Notes under the pieces: generated by a model
What the model saw: only the letters and a program-made list of their open reading frames with translations
Database searches by the model: none
What the model was told of the DNA's origin: nothing
Source: Streptomyces sp. HD
GTDB taxonomy: Bacteria; Actinomycetota; Actinomycetes; Streptomycetales; Streptomycetaceae
Direction of reading: 5' to 3'
NCBI RefSeq assembly: GCF_028369295.1
Contig: NZ_JAQMYP010000002.1
Location: 278,943 to 342,942 of the forward strand
Length of the DNA stretch: 64,000 nucleotides
Position numbers and translations under genes: made by a program
Shown: one piece after another, positions 55,386-63,610 of the stretch
Numbering within the stretch: the stretch's first letter is position 1
Layout: each line of letters begins with the position of its first letter

Positions 55386-56505
55386 GGCGTAGGGCGAGGG
55401 GGAGGAGGAGGGGGAAGGCGGGGAGGAGGAAGCGGGCGCGGGGGAAGTAGACGCCGCCGCTGCCCAGGACGATCGTCAGCAGTACGGCCGCGAAGACCAG
55501 CAGCGGCACCGGCTGGCGGTCCCACAGCGACAGCCCGAACAGCGCCACCGACGCGATCAGCGTGAGCGTCACCATCACCAGGAACAGCTCGGGCGTCGAG
55601 TCGTACACGAGCAGGCGCCGCATCCAGCGCAGGGTCTCCAGGCCGCCGTCCAGCTCGTTGTGCCAGAGCCGCTGTACGGCGAAGTAGCCGTCCCAGCGGC
55701 CCACGCGCAGGCCCACCCAGCCGACGTATCCGCACCAGCCGAGCGGCGCGATCGCGGCGGCCGCCAGGGTGCGGAGGGAGAAGCGGCGGCGCAGGGCGAG
55801 CAGCGCCGCCGCGGTGACCGCTGCCGCCACCGCGACGCCGGTCGGGCGGGTGAGGCCCGCCAGCGCCGCCAGGCCGGCCGCGGTGAGGAGACGGCCGGTG
55901 AGCACGGCGTACAGGGACCAGGCCGCGAGCGCCGTGAACAGGGACTCGGTGTACCCCATCCACTGCACCAGGCCGACCGGGAGCGCCGCCCACAGGGTGG
56001 TGAGGAGGATGCCGGCACGGCGGCCGTGCAGCCGGTCGCCGACCGCGAAGACGCCCCACGCGGCGACGAGGGAGGCGATGACGGCGATGGCGAGTCCGGT
56101 GCTCGCGCGGGTGCCCGGGGTGAGCGCGGCGAACGCCTTCACGAGGGTGGGGTAGAGCGGGAAGAAGGCCAGGTTGTTGGCGCTCGGTGCGGTGCCGAGT
56201 TCGTGGGCGTAGCCGTGGTCGGCGATGCCGAGGTACCAGTCGGCGTCCCACTGCGTCGCCAGGATCGGCCAGACGCCGTGCCGTTGGCGGTGCGCCCAGA
56301 CGGTGAGGAGCAGCAGGCCCGTGCCGCGTACGGCGAGGTAGGCGAGGAGGGCGGGGGCTGCGTGGCGCAGGGCGTGCAGGGCGTGGTGGACGTGCGCGCG
56401 GGGGGTGAAGGCGCGTGGGGCGCGTGCTGGTCGCTGTGGCTGCTCCGGTGCGGCGCCGGGGGTGGTGGTCGTTCGGGGTGTGGGCCGGGATGCGGTCGTG
56501 GACAC
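55279..56505 (-). CDS. PIG-V-like mannosyltransferase (GT-C membrane glycosyltransferase)
   Basis: A 408-residue multi-spanning protein with about nine transmembrane segments; QWDADWYLGIADHGY holds the acidic loop typical of PIG-V/GT-C enzymes and FFPLYPTLVKAF follows as in that family. It should transfer mannose from a polyprenyl donor outside the membrane. GTG 56505 follows TGGAG and lies after the upstream terminator hairpin; the longer frame to 56649 would read through that hairpin, so it is rejected. The last 32 codons are repeated twice more downstream. Confidence 0.85.
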   Translation of the reverse strand: MSTTASRPTPRTTTTPGAAPEQPQRPARAPRAFTPRAHVHHALHALRHAAPALLAYLAVRGTGLLLLTVWAHRQRHGVWPILATQWDADWYLGIADHGYAHELGTAPSANNLAFFPLYPTLVKAFAALTPGTRASTGLAIAVIASLVAAWGVFAVGDRLHGRRAGILLTTLWAALPVGLVQWMGYTESLFTALAAWSLYAVLTGRLLTAAGLAALAGLTRPTGVAVAAAVTAAALLALRRRFSLRTLAAAAIAPLGWCGYVGWVGLRVGRWDGYFAVQRLWHNELDGGLETLRWMRRLLVYDSTPELFLVMVTLTLIASVALFGLSLWDRQPVPLLVFAAVLLTIVLGSGGVYFPRARFLLPAFPLLLPLALRLSHASSRYRTLTLTAAVAGSAYCSAYMTLVWPSAP

Positions 56506-56602
56506 GGCGGCTCCAGGCGATTCGGTGGTGCGTTTCCGCTCCACCGTTGCCCGGGTGGTGGGGTGGGGCGTGGAGCCCGGGTCAATCGTCCTGGAGAAAT
56601 CA

Positions 56603-56640
56603 CCCGACGGGGTGCCTCCGGATGGGGGCACCCCGTCGGG
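56603..56640 (-). terminator. Terminator of the phosphomutase gene
   Basis: A perfect 14-bp stem (56603-56616 with 56627-56640) and ten-base loop, 76 bases after the phosphomutase stop and before the mannosyltransferase start. Confidence 0.85.
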
Positions 56641-56715
56641 GGCGGGCATGGCGGCTCGCCGGGTTTCTCAGGTTCGGACACCTGTTCCCGAGGATCGGGT
56701 ACGTGTTCCCGAAAT

Positions 56716-58347
56716 TCAGATGCCTGCCGCCGTCGACAGGTCCTGCTTGATCGTCGCCAGCAGGGCCGTCGCCTTGGTGCGGGCCGCCGGGAGGTCGGCG
56801 TGCGTCGCCACCGGGACCACGACCTCCAGGTAGCACTTCAGCTTGGGCTCGGTACCGCTGGGGCGGACGATGACGCGGGCGCCGTCGAGCGTGTAGCGCA
56901 GGCCGTCGGTGGGCGGGAGCGTCTCCGTGCCCCGGGTGAGGTCCTCGGCGCGGGTGATGGCCAGGCCGGCGAGCCGCGTGGGCGGCTGCTCGCGGAGCCG
57001 GCGCATCGCGTTCGCGATGACCGACAGGTCCTGGACGCGGACCGAGAGCTGGTCGGTGGCGTGCAGGCCGTGCTCCACGGCGAGGTCGTCCAGGAGGTCC
57101 AGGAGGGTGCGGCTCTCCGCCTTTAGGGCGGACGCGAGTTCGGTGATCAGGAGGGCCGCCGTGATGCCGTCCTTGTCGCGTACGCCCTCGGGGTCGACGC
57201 AGTAGCCGAGGGCCTCCTCGTAGCCGTAGCGGAGGTTCTCGACCCGGGCGATCCACTTGAAGCCGGTGAGGGTCTCCTCGTGGGGGAGGTTCGCCTTCTC
57301 GGCGATACGGCCGAGGAGGGAGGAGGAGACGATCGACTCGGCGAAGGTGCCCTGTGCTCCGCGGTCGACCAGGTGCGCGGCGAGCAGGGCGCCGACCTCG
57401 TCGCCGCGCAGCATGCGCCAGTCCTCGCCGTCCTTCACCGCCACGGCGCAGCGGTCGGCGTCGGGGTCGTTGGCGATGATCAGGTCGGGGTTCGTCTCGC
57501 GGGCCTTCGCGAAGGCCAGGTCCATCGCGCCGGGCTCTTCCGGGTTGGGGAAGGCGACGGTGGGGAAGTCCGGGTCGGGGTCGGCCTGCTCGGCGACGAG
57601 GCCCGGGGTCGGGAAGCCGGCCCGGGCGAAGGCGGCGAGGAGGACGTCCTTGCCGACGCCGTGCATCGCCGTGTAGACGGTGCGGGCGGTGCGGGGGGAG
57701 TCCGGGGAGAGGACCGCGTCGGTGCGGGCGAGGTAGGCGTCGAGGACGCTGTCGTCCAGGGTGTCCCAGCCGTCGGTCGGGCGGGGGACGTCGTCGAGGC
57801 TCGCGATCGCGTCGATCTCGGCGGCGATGTCCGTGTCCGCGGGCGGGACGATCTGGGAGCCGTCGCCGAGGTAGACCTTGTAGCCGTTGTCGCGGGGCGG
57901 GTTGTGGCTGGCGGTGACCTCCACGCCGGCTGCCGCGCCGAGGTGCCTTATCGCGAAGGCGAGGACGGGGGTGGGGAGGGGGCGCGGGAGTACGGCGGCG
58001 CGCAGGCCGGCGCCGGTCATGACGGCGGCGGTGTCGCGGGCGAAGTCCTCCGACTTGTGGCGGGCGTCGTAGCCGATGACGACCAGGCCGTTGTCGTGGC
58101 CCTGCTTCTTGAGGTACGCGGCGAGGCCGGCCGCGGCGCGGATGACGACGCTGCGGTTCATTCGCATGGGCCCGGCGCCGATTTCTCCGCGCAGGCCCGC
58201 GGTGCCGAACTGCAGGGTGCCGCTGAAGCGGTCCGAGAGCTCGGTGACGTCGCCGGCCTCGATGAGCTTGGCGAGTTCGTCGCGGGTCTCCGCGTCGGGG
58301 TCCTCGGCCAGCCAGGTCTTGGCCCGGGCGATGAGATCGTCGTGCAC
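56716..58347 (-). CDS. PGM2-type phosphohexomutase, probable phosphopentomutase
   Basis: A 543-residue four-domain alpha-D-phosphohexomutase: LQFGTAGLRG, nucleophile Ser147 in VTASHNPP, metal site DPDADR, sugar-binding GFKWIARVEN...GYEEALGY and phosphate-binding RPSGTEPK. The sequence is of the PGM2 branch (vertebrate PGM2 is a phosphopentomutase). Directly downstream of the purine nucleoside phosphorylase gene, and with no DeoB in the window, it likely converts (deoxy)ribose-1-phosphate to the 5-phosphate for DeoC. A phosphoglucomutase or phosphomannomutase role is the alternative. GTG start. Confidence 0.9.
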   Translation of the reverse strand: MHDDLIARAKTWLAEDPDAETRDELAKLIEAGDVTELSDRFSGTLQFGTAGLRGEIGAGPMRMNRSVVIRAAAGLAAYLKKQGHDNGLVVIGYDARHKSEDFARDTAAVMTGAGLRAAVLPRPLPTPVLAFAIRHLGAAAGVEVTASHNPPRDNGYKVYLGDGSQIVPPADTDIAAEIDAIASLDDVPRPTDGWDTLDDSVLDAYLARTDAVLSPDSPRTARTVYTAMHGVGKDVLLAAFARAGFPTPGLVAEQADPDPDFPTVAFPNPEEPGAMDLAFAKARETNPDLIIANDPDADRCAVAVKDGEDWRMLRGDEVGALLAAHLVDRGAQGTFAESIVSSSLLGRIAEKANLPHEETLTGFKWIARVENLRYGYEEALGYCVDPEGVRDKDGITAALLITELASALKAESRTLLDLLDDLAVEHGLHATDQLSVRVQDLSVIANAMRRLREQPPTRLAGLAITRAEDLTRGTETLPPTDGLRYTLDGARVIVRPSGTEPKLKCYLEVVVPVATHADLPAARTKATALLATIKQDLSTAAGI

Positions 58348-58385
58348 GGCGGGTCAGCCTCTCGTTGTCGGTGGTGCGCGTCTAT

Positions 58386-58579
58386 GCCTGCGGCGGCCTG
58401 TTGCTGTGCGGTGGGGGTTCGCCGAGCGCCTGCGGTTTGTGGTGGGTCGGGCCGGGTCGGGGGGTGTCCGTCCTCGGTCGGGCGGTTGCTGTGGCTCAAG
58501 AGGTGCTGTTTCTTGACGCCCGCCGCTGCGGGCGGACACCCCCCGACCCGTCCCCTTCCCGCCGTGGGCGACTGCGGCC
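58386..58579. repeat. About 195-bp dispersed palindromic element, copy B
   Basis: Same element as 43574-43768: GCCTGCGGCGGCC at the left, GGGGTGTCCG (58461-58470) facing CGGACACCCC (58533-58542). It sits in the gap between the PNP and phosphomutase genes. Confidence 0.8.
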
Positions 58580-58603
58580 GGTTCCTGGCGCAGGCCGCCT
58601 GCA

Positions 58604-58647
58604 CCCCCCCGGGGGCGCGGGGAACCGCGCGACAAGCCACGACGGGC
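58604..58647. repeat. Streptomyces interspersed intergenic repeat, copy 4
   Basis: Contains GGGGGCGCGGGGAACCGCGC then GACAAGCCACGACGGGCC. It follows copy B of the palindromic element; together they fill the 349-bp gap, leaving no room for a gene. Confidence 0.7.
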
Positions 58648-58696
58648 CTGCGGTCGCCATACGACAGGACGAGGCAGCCCCGTCGGCGATGCCCTT

Positions 58697-59521
58697 CTAC
58701 AGGCGGCCGAGAACCTGCGCCAGCAGCGAACCCATCTGCGTCGCGCTGTCACGGCCGGCCTGGAGGACCTCCTCGTGGTTGAGGGGTTCGCCGGTCATGC
58801 CGGCCGCCAGGTTGGTCACCAGGGAGATGCCCAGGACCTCGGCGCCCGCCTCGCGCGCGGCGATGGCCTCCAGGACCGTCGACATGCCCACCAGGTCCGC
58901 GCCGATGACGCGGGCCATGCGGATCTCGGCCGGCGTCTCGTAGTGCGGGCCGGGGAACTGGGCGTAGACGCCCTCCTCCAGCGTGGGGTCGATCTCCTTG
59001 CACAGCGCGCGCAGGCGCGGGGAGTACAGGTCGGTGAGGTCGACGAAGTTGGCGCCGACGATGGGGGAGGTGGCCGTGAGGTTGATGTGGTCGCTGATCA
59101 GGACCGGCTGGCCGGGGCGCATGCCCTCGCGCAGGCCGCCGCAGCCGTTGGTGAGGACGATCGTCTTGCAGCCGGCCGCGACCGCGGTGCGGACACCGTG
59201 GGACACGGCAGCCACGCCGCGGCCCTCGTAGTAGTGGGTGCGGCCCAGGAAGACCAGGGCGCGCTTGTTGCCGATCTTGTAGGAGCGGATCTTGCCGCCG
59301 TGCCCTTCCACCGCCGGCGGCGGGAATCCGGGCAGCTCGGTGACCTGGAACTCGGCGTCGGGTGCGCCGAGGGCGTCCACGGCCGGTGCCCAGCCGGAGC
59401 CCATCACGAGGGCGACGTCGTGGGTCTCGGCGCCGGTCAGTTCGCGCAGGCGCGCGGCGGCGGCGTCGGCGGCCGCGTGAGGGTCGCCCTGGATGTCGTC
59501 CGGAAGAAGAGATGCGTTCAC
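58697..59521 (-). CDS. punA: Purine nucleoside phosphorylase
   Basis: A 274-residue trimeric-type [46 protein letters not shown] and the substrate loop [16 protein letters not shown]...SLVTNLAAG. It phosphorolyses inosine, guanosine and their deoxy forms to base plus (deoxy)ribose-1-phosphate. GTG 59521 follows TACCCT by seven bases, so the message is probably leaderless. A regulon operator lies 25 bases upstream. Confidence 0.93.
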   Translation of the reverse strand: MNASLLPDDIQGDPHAAADAAAARLRELTGAETHDVALVMGSGWAPAVDALGAPDAEFQVTELPGFPPPAVEGHGGKIRSYKIGNKRALVFLGRTHYYEGRGVAAVSHGVRTAVAAGCKTIVLTNGCGGLREGMRPGQPVLISDHINLTATSPIVGANFVDLTDLYSPRLRALCKEIDPTLEEGVYAQFPGPHYETPAEIRMARVIGADLVGMSTVLEAIAAREAGAEVLGISLVTNLAAGMTGEPLNHEEVLQAGRDSATQMGSLLAQVLGRL

Positions 59522-59546
59522 GCGACTGAGGGTAGCCGGTTTGGGC

Positions 59547-59558
59547 CTACGCGCGTAG
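59547..59558. promoter_or_regulatory. Nucleoside-regulon operator of the PNP gene (CTACGCGCGTAG)
   Basis: Perfect palindrome, placed over the -35 region of a leftward promoter whose -10 is TACCCT (59529-59534). It is identical to the deoC and transporter sites. Confidence 0.88.
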
Positions 59559-59644
59559 ATGACAGAGCTCACGGGATGGCGATCGTTGTCTTGTCGTTTC
59601 CAACGAAGAGTGTGACGGGAGAGGGTGGTGCGGCTTCAGTGTTC

Positions 59645-60082
59645 TCAGCAGGGGCGTTTGCGTAGTTCCATCACGTAGTCGTGCGGTGCTCCCGCCGACT
59701 CCGCCGCGTCCGCGAGCTCCCCCAGATAGCGTGCCGACGGCAGTCCGCCCTCGTACGCGTTCAGGACGTACACCCACGCCGACTCCTCGCCCTCCAGCGT
59801 GTGTACACGGACCCGGAGCCGCCGGTATATGCCGAGACCGACGCCCTCCCAGCGGTCCAGTGAGTCCTCGTCCATCGGCGCGATGTCGTACAGCGCGACG
59901 AAGACCTGCTCCATCGGGTCCTCGACGAGCGTGGCCAGCGCGCCCTCCCAGCCGAGCTGCTCGCCGCCGAACGTCAGCCGCCACCCGTTCAGCCAGCCGG
60001 TGGCGCGCAGCGGCGAGTGGGGGGCGCGGCGGGTCATCAGCCGCGCGTCGAGATTGCCGGCGTACGCGGCGTAGAGCGACAT
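59645..60082 (-). CDS. Gamma-glutamylcyclotransferase-like protein
   Basis: A 145-residue GGCT-fold protein: SLYAAYAGNLD at the N-terminus corresponds to the YGSN loop, followed by WRLTFGGE and VFVALYDIAPMDEDSLDRWEG and a YVLNAY segment. Relatives release 5-oxoproline from gamma-glutamyl amines or act as cyclotransferases; the specific substrate is unknown. ATG 60082 follows TACCCT, again suggesting a leaderless transcript. It is divergent from the flavoprotein gene. Confidence 0.83.
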   Translation of the reverse strand: MSLYAAYAGNLDARLMTRRAPHSPLRATGWLNGWRLTFGGEQLGWEGALATLVEDPMEQVFVALYDIAPMDEDSLDRWEGVGLGIYRRLRVRVHTLEGEESAWVYVLNAYEGGLPSARYLGELADAAESAGAPHDYVMELRKRPC

Positions 60083-60178
60083 GCAGAGAGGGTACGGCAG
60101 CCGAATCGTCCGCCCCTCCCGTAACAGTGGTGTCTCGGGCGGGCCCCCAGGCAGTGGCAGGGTGGGGCGTGCGGGACA

Positions 60179-61627
60179 ATGGAGTACGTGACTCGGATCG
60201 TGATCATCGGTGGCGGACCCGGCGGATACGAGGCGGCCCTGGTGGCCGCCCAGCTCGGCGCGGAGGTGACCGTCGTCGACTGCGACGGTCTGGGCGGGGC
60301 GTCGGTGCTCACCGACTGCGTGCCGTCGAAGACCCTTATCGCTACGGCCGAGGTGATGACCACCTTCGACTCCTCCTACGAGGAGCTGGGCATCATCGTC
60401 GCCGACGACACCCCGCACATCGACACGCCCGCGCGTGTCGTGGGCGTCGACCTGGGCAAGGTCAACCGGCGTGTCAAGCGGCTCGCGCTCGCGCAGTCCC
60501 ACGACATCACCGCCTCCGTCACGCGCGCCGGTGCGCGGGTGATGCGCGGCCGTGGCCGGCTGGAGGGCATGCAGGGCCTCGACGGGTCACGGAAGGTCGT
60601 GGTGCGTGCCGCCGACGGGAGCGAGGAGACGCTCGTCGCGGATGCGGTTCTGATCGCCACCGGTGGTCATCCGCGTGAGCTGCCCGACGCCCAGCCCGAC
60701 GGTGAGCGGATCCTGAACTGGACCCAGGTGTACGACCTCACCGAGCTGCCCGAAGAGCTCATCGTGGTCGGGTCCGGTGTCACCGGTGCCGAGTTCGCCG
60801 GCGCCTATCAGGCGCTCGGGTCGCGGGTCACCCTCGTCTCGTCCCGGGACCGCGTGCTGCCGGGTGAGGACCCGGACGCGGCGGCCGTCCTGGAGGACGT
60901 CTTCCGGCGTCGTGGCATGAACGTCATGGCCCGCTCGCGCGCCGCCGCCGCCAAGCGGGTCGGTGACCGGGTCGAGGTCACCCTCGCCGACGGGCGGGTC
61001 ATCAGCGGCAGCCACTGCCTCATGGCCGTCGGTGCCATCCCGAACTCCGAGGGCATGGGTCTGGAGGAGGCCGGCGTCAAGCTGCGCGAGTCCGGGCACA
61101 TCTGGACCGACAAGGTGTCCCGGACGACCGCGCCGGGCGTGTACGCCGCGGGTGACGTCACCGGCGTCTTCGCCCTCGCGTCCGTCGCCGCCATGCAGGG
61201 ACGTATCGCCATGTACCACTTCCTGGGCGATGCCGTGGCCCCGCTGAACCTGAAGACCGTCTCCTCCAACGTCTTCACCGACCCCGAGATCGCCACCGTC
61301 GGCTACTCCCAGGCCGACGTGGACGCCGGCAAGATCGACGCTCGCGTCGTCAAGCTGCCGCTGCTGCGCAACCCGCGCGCCAAGATGCAGGGCATCCGGG
61401 ACGGCTTCGTCAAGATCTTCTGCCGGCCGGGTACGGGCATCGTGGTCGGCGGTGTGGTCGTCTCGCCGCGCGCTTCGGAACTGATCCACCCGATCTCGAT
61501 CGCGGTCGACAACAATCTGACGGTCGAACAGATCGCGAACGCCTTCACCGTGTACCCCTCCCTTTCGGGCTCGATCGCCGAGGTGGCACGGCAGTTGCAC
61601 ACCCGGAAGTCCGGCGGCGAACTCTGA
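60179..61627 (+). CDS. LpdA-type NAD(P)H:quinone reductase flavoprotein
   Basis: A 482-residue two-dinucleotide-fold flavoprotein resembling dihydrolipoamide dehydrogenase. The redox CxxxxC is missing: GGASVLTDCVPSK has Ser42 in place of the first Cys, and the C-terminal catalytic His-Glu pair is replaced (VYPSLSG). M. tuberculosis LpdA (Rv3303c), which is an NAD(P)H quinone reductase, has the same losses. FAD (IIGGGPGGYEA) and NAD (VVGSGVTGAEFAGAYQALG) motifs are intact. It therefore should not be called lipoamide dehydrogenase. Confidence 0.9.
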   Translation: MEYVTRIVIIGGGPGGYEAALVAAQLGAEVTVVDCDGLGGASVLTDCVPSKTLIATAEVMTTFDSSYEELGIIVADDTPHIDTPARVVGVDLGKVNRRVKRLALAQSHDITASVTRAGARVMRGRGRLEGMQGLDGSRKVVVRAADGSEETLVADAVLIATGGHPRELPDAQPDGERILNWTQVYDLTELPEELIVVGSGVTGAEFAGAYQALGSRVTLVSSRDRVLPGEDPDAAAVLEDVFRRRGMNVMARSRAAAAKRVGDRVEVTLADGRVISGSHCLMAVGAIPNSEGMGLEEAGVKLRESGHIWTDKVSRTTAPGVYAAGDVTGVFALASVAAMQGRIAMYHFLGDAVAPLNLKTVSSNVFTDPEIATVGYSQADVDAGKIDARVVKLPLLRNPRAKMQGIRDGFVKIFCRPGTGIVVGGVVVSPRASELIHPISIAVDNNLTVEQIANAFTVYPSLSGSIAEVARQLHTRKSGGEL

Positions 61628-61637
61628 CGACCGGAAG

Positions 61638-61664
61638 CAACTCCCCGCTGGTCACGGGGAGTTG
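61638..61664 (+). terminator. Terminator after the quinone reductase gene
   Basis: A ten-bp stem CAACTCCCCG/CGGGGAGTTG with a seven-base loop, 10 bases past the stop. Confidence 0.8.
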
Positions 61665-61793
61665 TCGAGCATGCGTGCGGCATAGGCGGCGGGACTAGGC
61701 CCTATACCACTTCTCGCCCTTGCGTACGAACAACTTCTGTTATTCGGCGCAAACTGCTGAAAGCAGACGGTCGTTGGGGTTACTGTCAGTTTC

Positions 61794-62753
61794 GTGTTCG
61801 CTGCAGAACGTCGCCAATTGATCCTCGAAATGGTGCGAGCGAACGGGGCCGTGTCGCTCCGTGAGCTCGCCCGCGTCGTCCAGACCTCCGAAGTGACCGT
61901 ACGGCGGGACGTGCGCGCACTGGAGGCAGAAGGACTCCTCGACCGCCGACATGGCGGTGCGGTATTGCCGGGCGGGTTCACGCGGGAGTCCGGCTTTCCG
62001 CAGAAATCACATCTCGCGACCGCCGAGAAGACGGCCATCGCCGACCTCGCCGCGAATTTCGTGGAGGAGGGCGAGGCGATCGTCGTCGGGGCGGGTACCA
62101 CCACACAGGAGCTGGCGCGCCGGCTCGCGCGCGTGCCCGGACTGACCGTCGTCACCAACTCACTGCTGGTGGCGCAGGCGTTGGCCCATGCCAACCGGGT
62201 CGAGGTCGTCATGACCGGCGGCACGCTCCGCGGGTCCAACTACGCGCTGGTGGGCAGTGGCGCCGAGCAGTCCCTCCAAGGGCTGCGGGTGTCCCGGGCC
62301 TTCCTCTCCGGAAGCGGGCTCACCGCCGAGCGCGGGCTCTCCACGTCCAACATGCTCTCCGCCTCCGTCGACCGGGCACTGGTGCAGGCCGCCTCGGAGG
62401 TCGTCGTCCTCGCCGACCACACGAAGCTCGGTACGGACACGATGTTCCAGACGGTGCCCACCGATGTCATCACGCGGCTCGTCACCGATGATCCGCCGGC
62501 TCATGACGACCGTGCCCACACCGAGTTGCAGGCCCTCGCCGATCAGGGGGTGCAGATCGCCGTGGCCGGGGCGACCGGGAACCCGGGGGGTGACGAGGTC
62601 CCGGCGCGGCGTCAGCAGCGTCCGGCTCTGCCGGGGCCGCGACGGGGTCCCTCCGCGGGTGGGCCGGGGTTGCGGTCCGCTGCTGCGACGGTGCTGGGTG
62701 AGCAAGGGGCCGAGCGGGAGCGGGCTCGCGTCGCGGATTTGCGGCGGCGTTAG
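61794..62753 (+). CDS. DeoR-family transcriptional regulator
   Basis: A 319-residue repressor: N-terminal helix-turn-helix (about 5-57; RRQLILEMVRANGAVSLRELA, TSEVTVRRDVRALEAEGLLDR) and DeoR C-terminal sugar-phosphate sensor (about 75-235; VGAGTTTQELARRL, LTVVTNSLLVAQAL, VMTGGTLRGSNYALVG). The last 70 residues are a low-complexity Arg/Pro/Gly tail of doubtful function. GTG 61794 appears leaderless. It could regulate sugar-phosphate or nucleoside genes nearby, but DeoR proteins seldom bind the CTACGC palindrome type. Confidence 0.88.
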   Translation: MFAAERRQLILEMVRANGAVSLRELARVVQTSEVTVRRDVRALEAEGLLDRRHGGAVLPGGFTRESGFPQKSHLATAEKTAIADLAANFVEEGEAIVVGAGTTTQELARRLARVPGLTVVTNSLLVAQALAHANRVEVVMTGGTLRGSNYALVGSGAEQSLQGLRVSRAFLSGSGLTAERGLSTSNMLSASVDRALVQAASEVVVLADHTKLGTDTMFQTVPTDVITRLVTDDPPAHDDRAHTELQALADQGVQIAVAGATGNPGGDEVPARRQQRPALPGPRRGPSAGGPGLRSAAATVLGEQGAERERARVADLRRR

Positions 62754-62801
62754 GTTCGCCTGTTCGCCGCAGGGCTCGTGGTGGTGTGCGGGTGCGGGCT
62801 G

Positions 62802-62848
62802 GTGTTGTGGCTTGTCGCGCAGTTCCCCGCGCCCCTGGGGCACTGCCC
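62802..62848. repeat. Streptomyces interspersed intergenic repeat, copy 5
   Basis: GGCTTGTCGCGCAGTTCCCC then GCGCCCCTGGGGCACTGCC; reverse-strand copy of the element at 11419, between convergent DeoR and TetR genes. Confidence 0.7.
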
Positions 62849-62863
62849 TTGGGCCCGCCGGCA

Positions 62864-63490
62864 TCAACTGTCGGTCAAGCCCCGTAGCGTCAGGTGTAGC
62901 AACCTGTCTGCCAACTCCGAGTCCCCCGGCGTCTCCTCCGCCGCCAGTGCGATCGCGTGGGTGAGTTGGAGCAGGTCTCCGATCGCCACGTCGGGGCGGA
63001 CCGTTCCCGCCTTCTGGGCTCTTGCCAGCAGCGCGCCGCCCGCTTCTCTGATCGGGTCGCTGCAGCGGGCGAGGGCCGAGGACTTGTCGTGGGAGACGGA
63101 CATCAGGGCGTGGGCGAGGCCCCGGTACTCCCCGGCGTGGGTGACCATCTCGCGGAGCCAGGTCACCAGGGCCGCGCAGGGTTCCGGGGCGTCGAGGAGT
63201 TCGCGGGAGCGGGTCAGCAGGTCGCCGACCGCGTCCTCGAAGACGGCGCTCAACAGGGCGTCGCGGTTGGGGAAGTGGCGGTAGAGCGTGCCGATGCCCA
63301 CGCCCGCCCGACGGGCCACGTCCTCCAGGGACGCGTCCGTGCCGTGCTCGGCGAAGGCGGAGCGGGCCTCGGTGAGCAGCCGCTCGTGATTACGGCGGGC
63401 ATCCGCGCGCATGGCACGCGGCTGGGCCGTCGCCGCCGCGCCCCCGGTCCCCGCATCCTCGCGTGAGGTCGCGCCCACCACGGCTCCCAC
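62864..63490 (-). CDS. TetR-family transcriptional regulator
   Basis: A 208-residue TetR protein: helix-turn-helix at about 32-80 (LLTEARSAFAEHGTDASLEDVARRAGVGIGTLYRHFPNRDALL cut here by rule: see motif GIGTLYRHFPNRDALL) and a SbtR-like C-terminal domain (about 95-205). GTG 63490 gives a 26-residue low-complexity lead; ATG 63412 (MRADARRN) is an equally good start. The target is unknown; the adjacent carboxylase gene is co-directional but separated by a strong terminator. Confidence 0.88.
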   Translation of the reverse strand: MGAVVGATSREDAGTGGAAATAQPRAMRADARRNHERLLTEARSAFAEHGTDASLEDVARRAGVGIGTLYRHFPNRDALLSAVFEDAVGDLLTRSRELLDAPEPCAALVTWLREMVTHAGEYRGLAHALMSVSHDKSSALARCSDPIREAGGALLARAQKAGTVRPDVAIGDLLQLTHAIALAAEETPGDSELADRLLHLTLRGLTDS

Positions 63491-63553
63491 CTGCCTCTCT
63501 CACGCCCGGTGTGCCTCCAGGATGCCACCGAGGACGAACGGCCCTCGGAAACG

Positions 63554-63594
63554 AGGCGCCCGGCGGACTGTCTGCTCCAGTCCGCCGGGCGCCT
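63554..63594 (-). terminator. 17-bp stem-loop terminator after the carboxylase gene
   Basis: A perfect 17-bp stem (63554-63570 with 63578-63594) and seven-base loop, 16 bases past the stop at 63611. Confidence 0.92.
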
Positions 63595-63610
63595 CAGGAC
63601 GTCGTACGAC

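Noticed and set aside
54716..56251. A leftward frame with repeated Pro/Leu/Gln-rich blocks that looks like a repeat protein
   Set aside because: It is the wrong-frame reading of the mannosyltransferase gene and of the 141-bp DNA repeats; the blocks arise because 141 is a multiple of three.
56506..56649. An upstream extension of the mannosyltransferase (start at 56649)
   Set aside because: It would translate through the perfect 14-bp terminator of the preceding gene; a better ribosome site precedes GTG 56505.
61794..62753. The DeoR regulator as the confirmed repressor of the nucleoside regulon
   Set aside because: Only proximity supports it; no CTACGCGCGTAG site lies at its own promoter and DeoR proteins usually bind different operator types.
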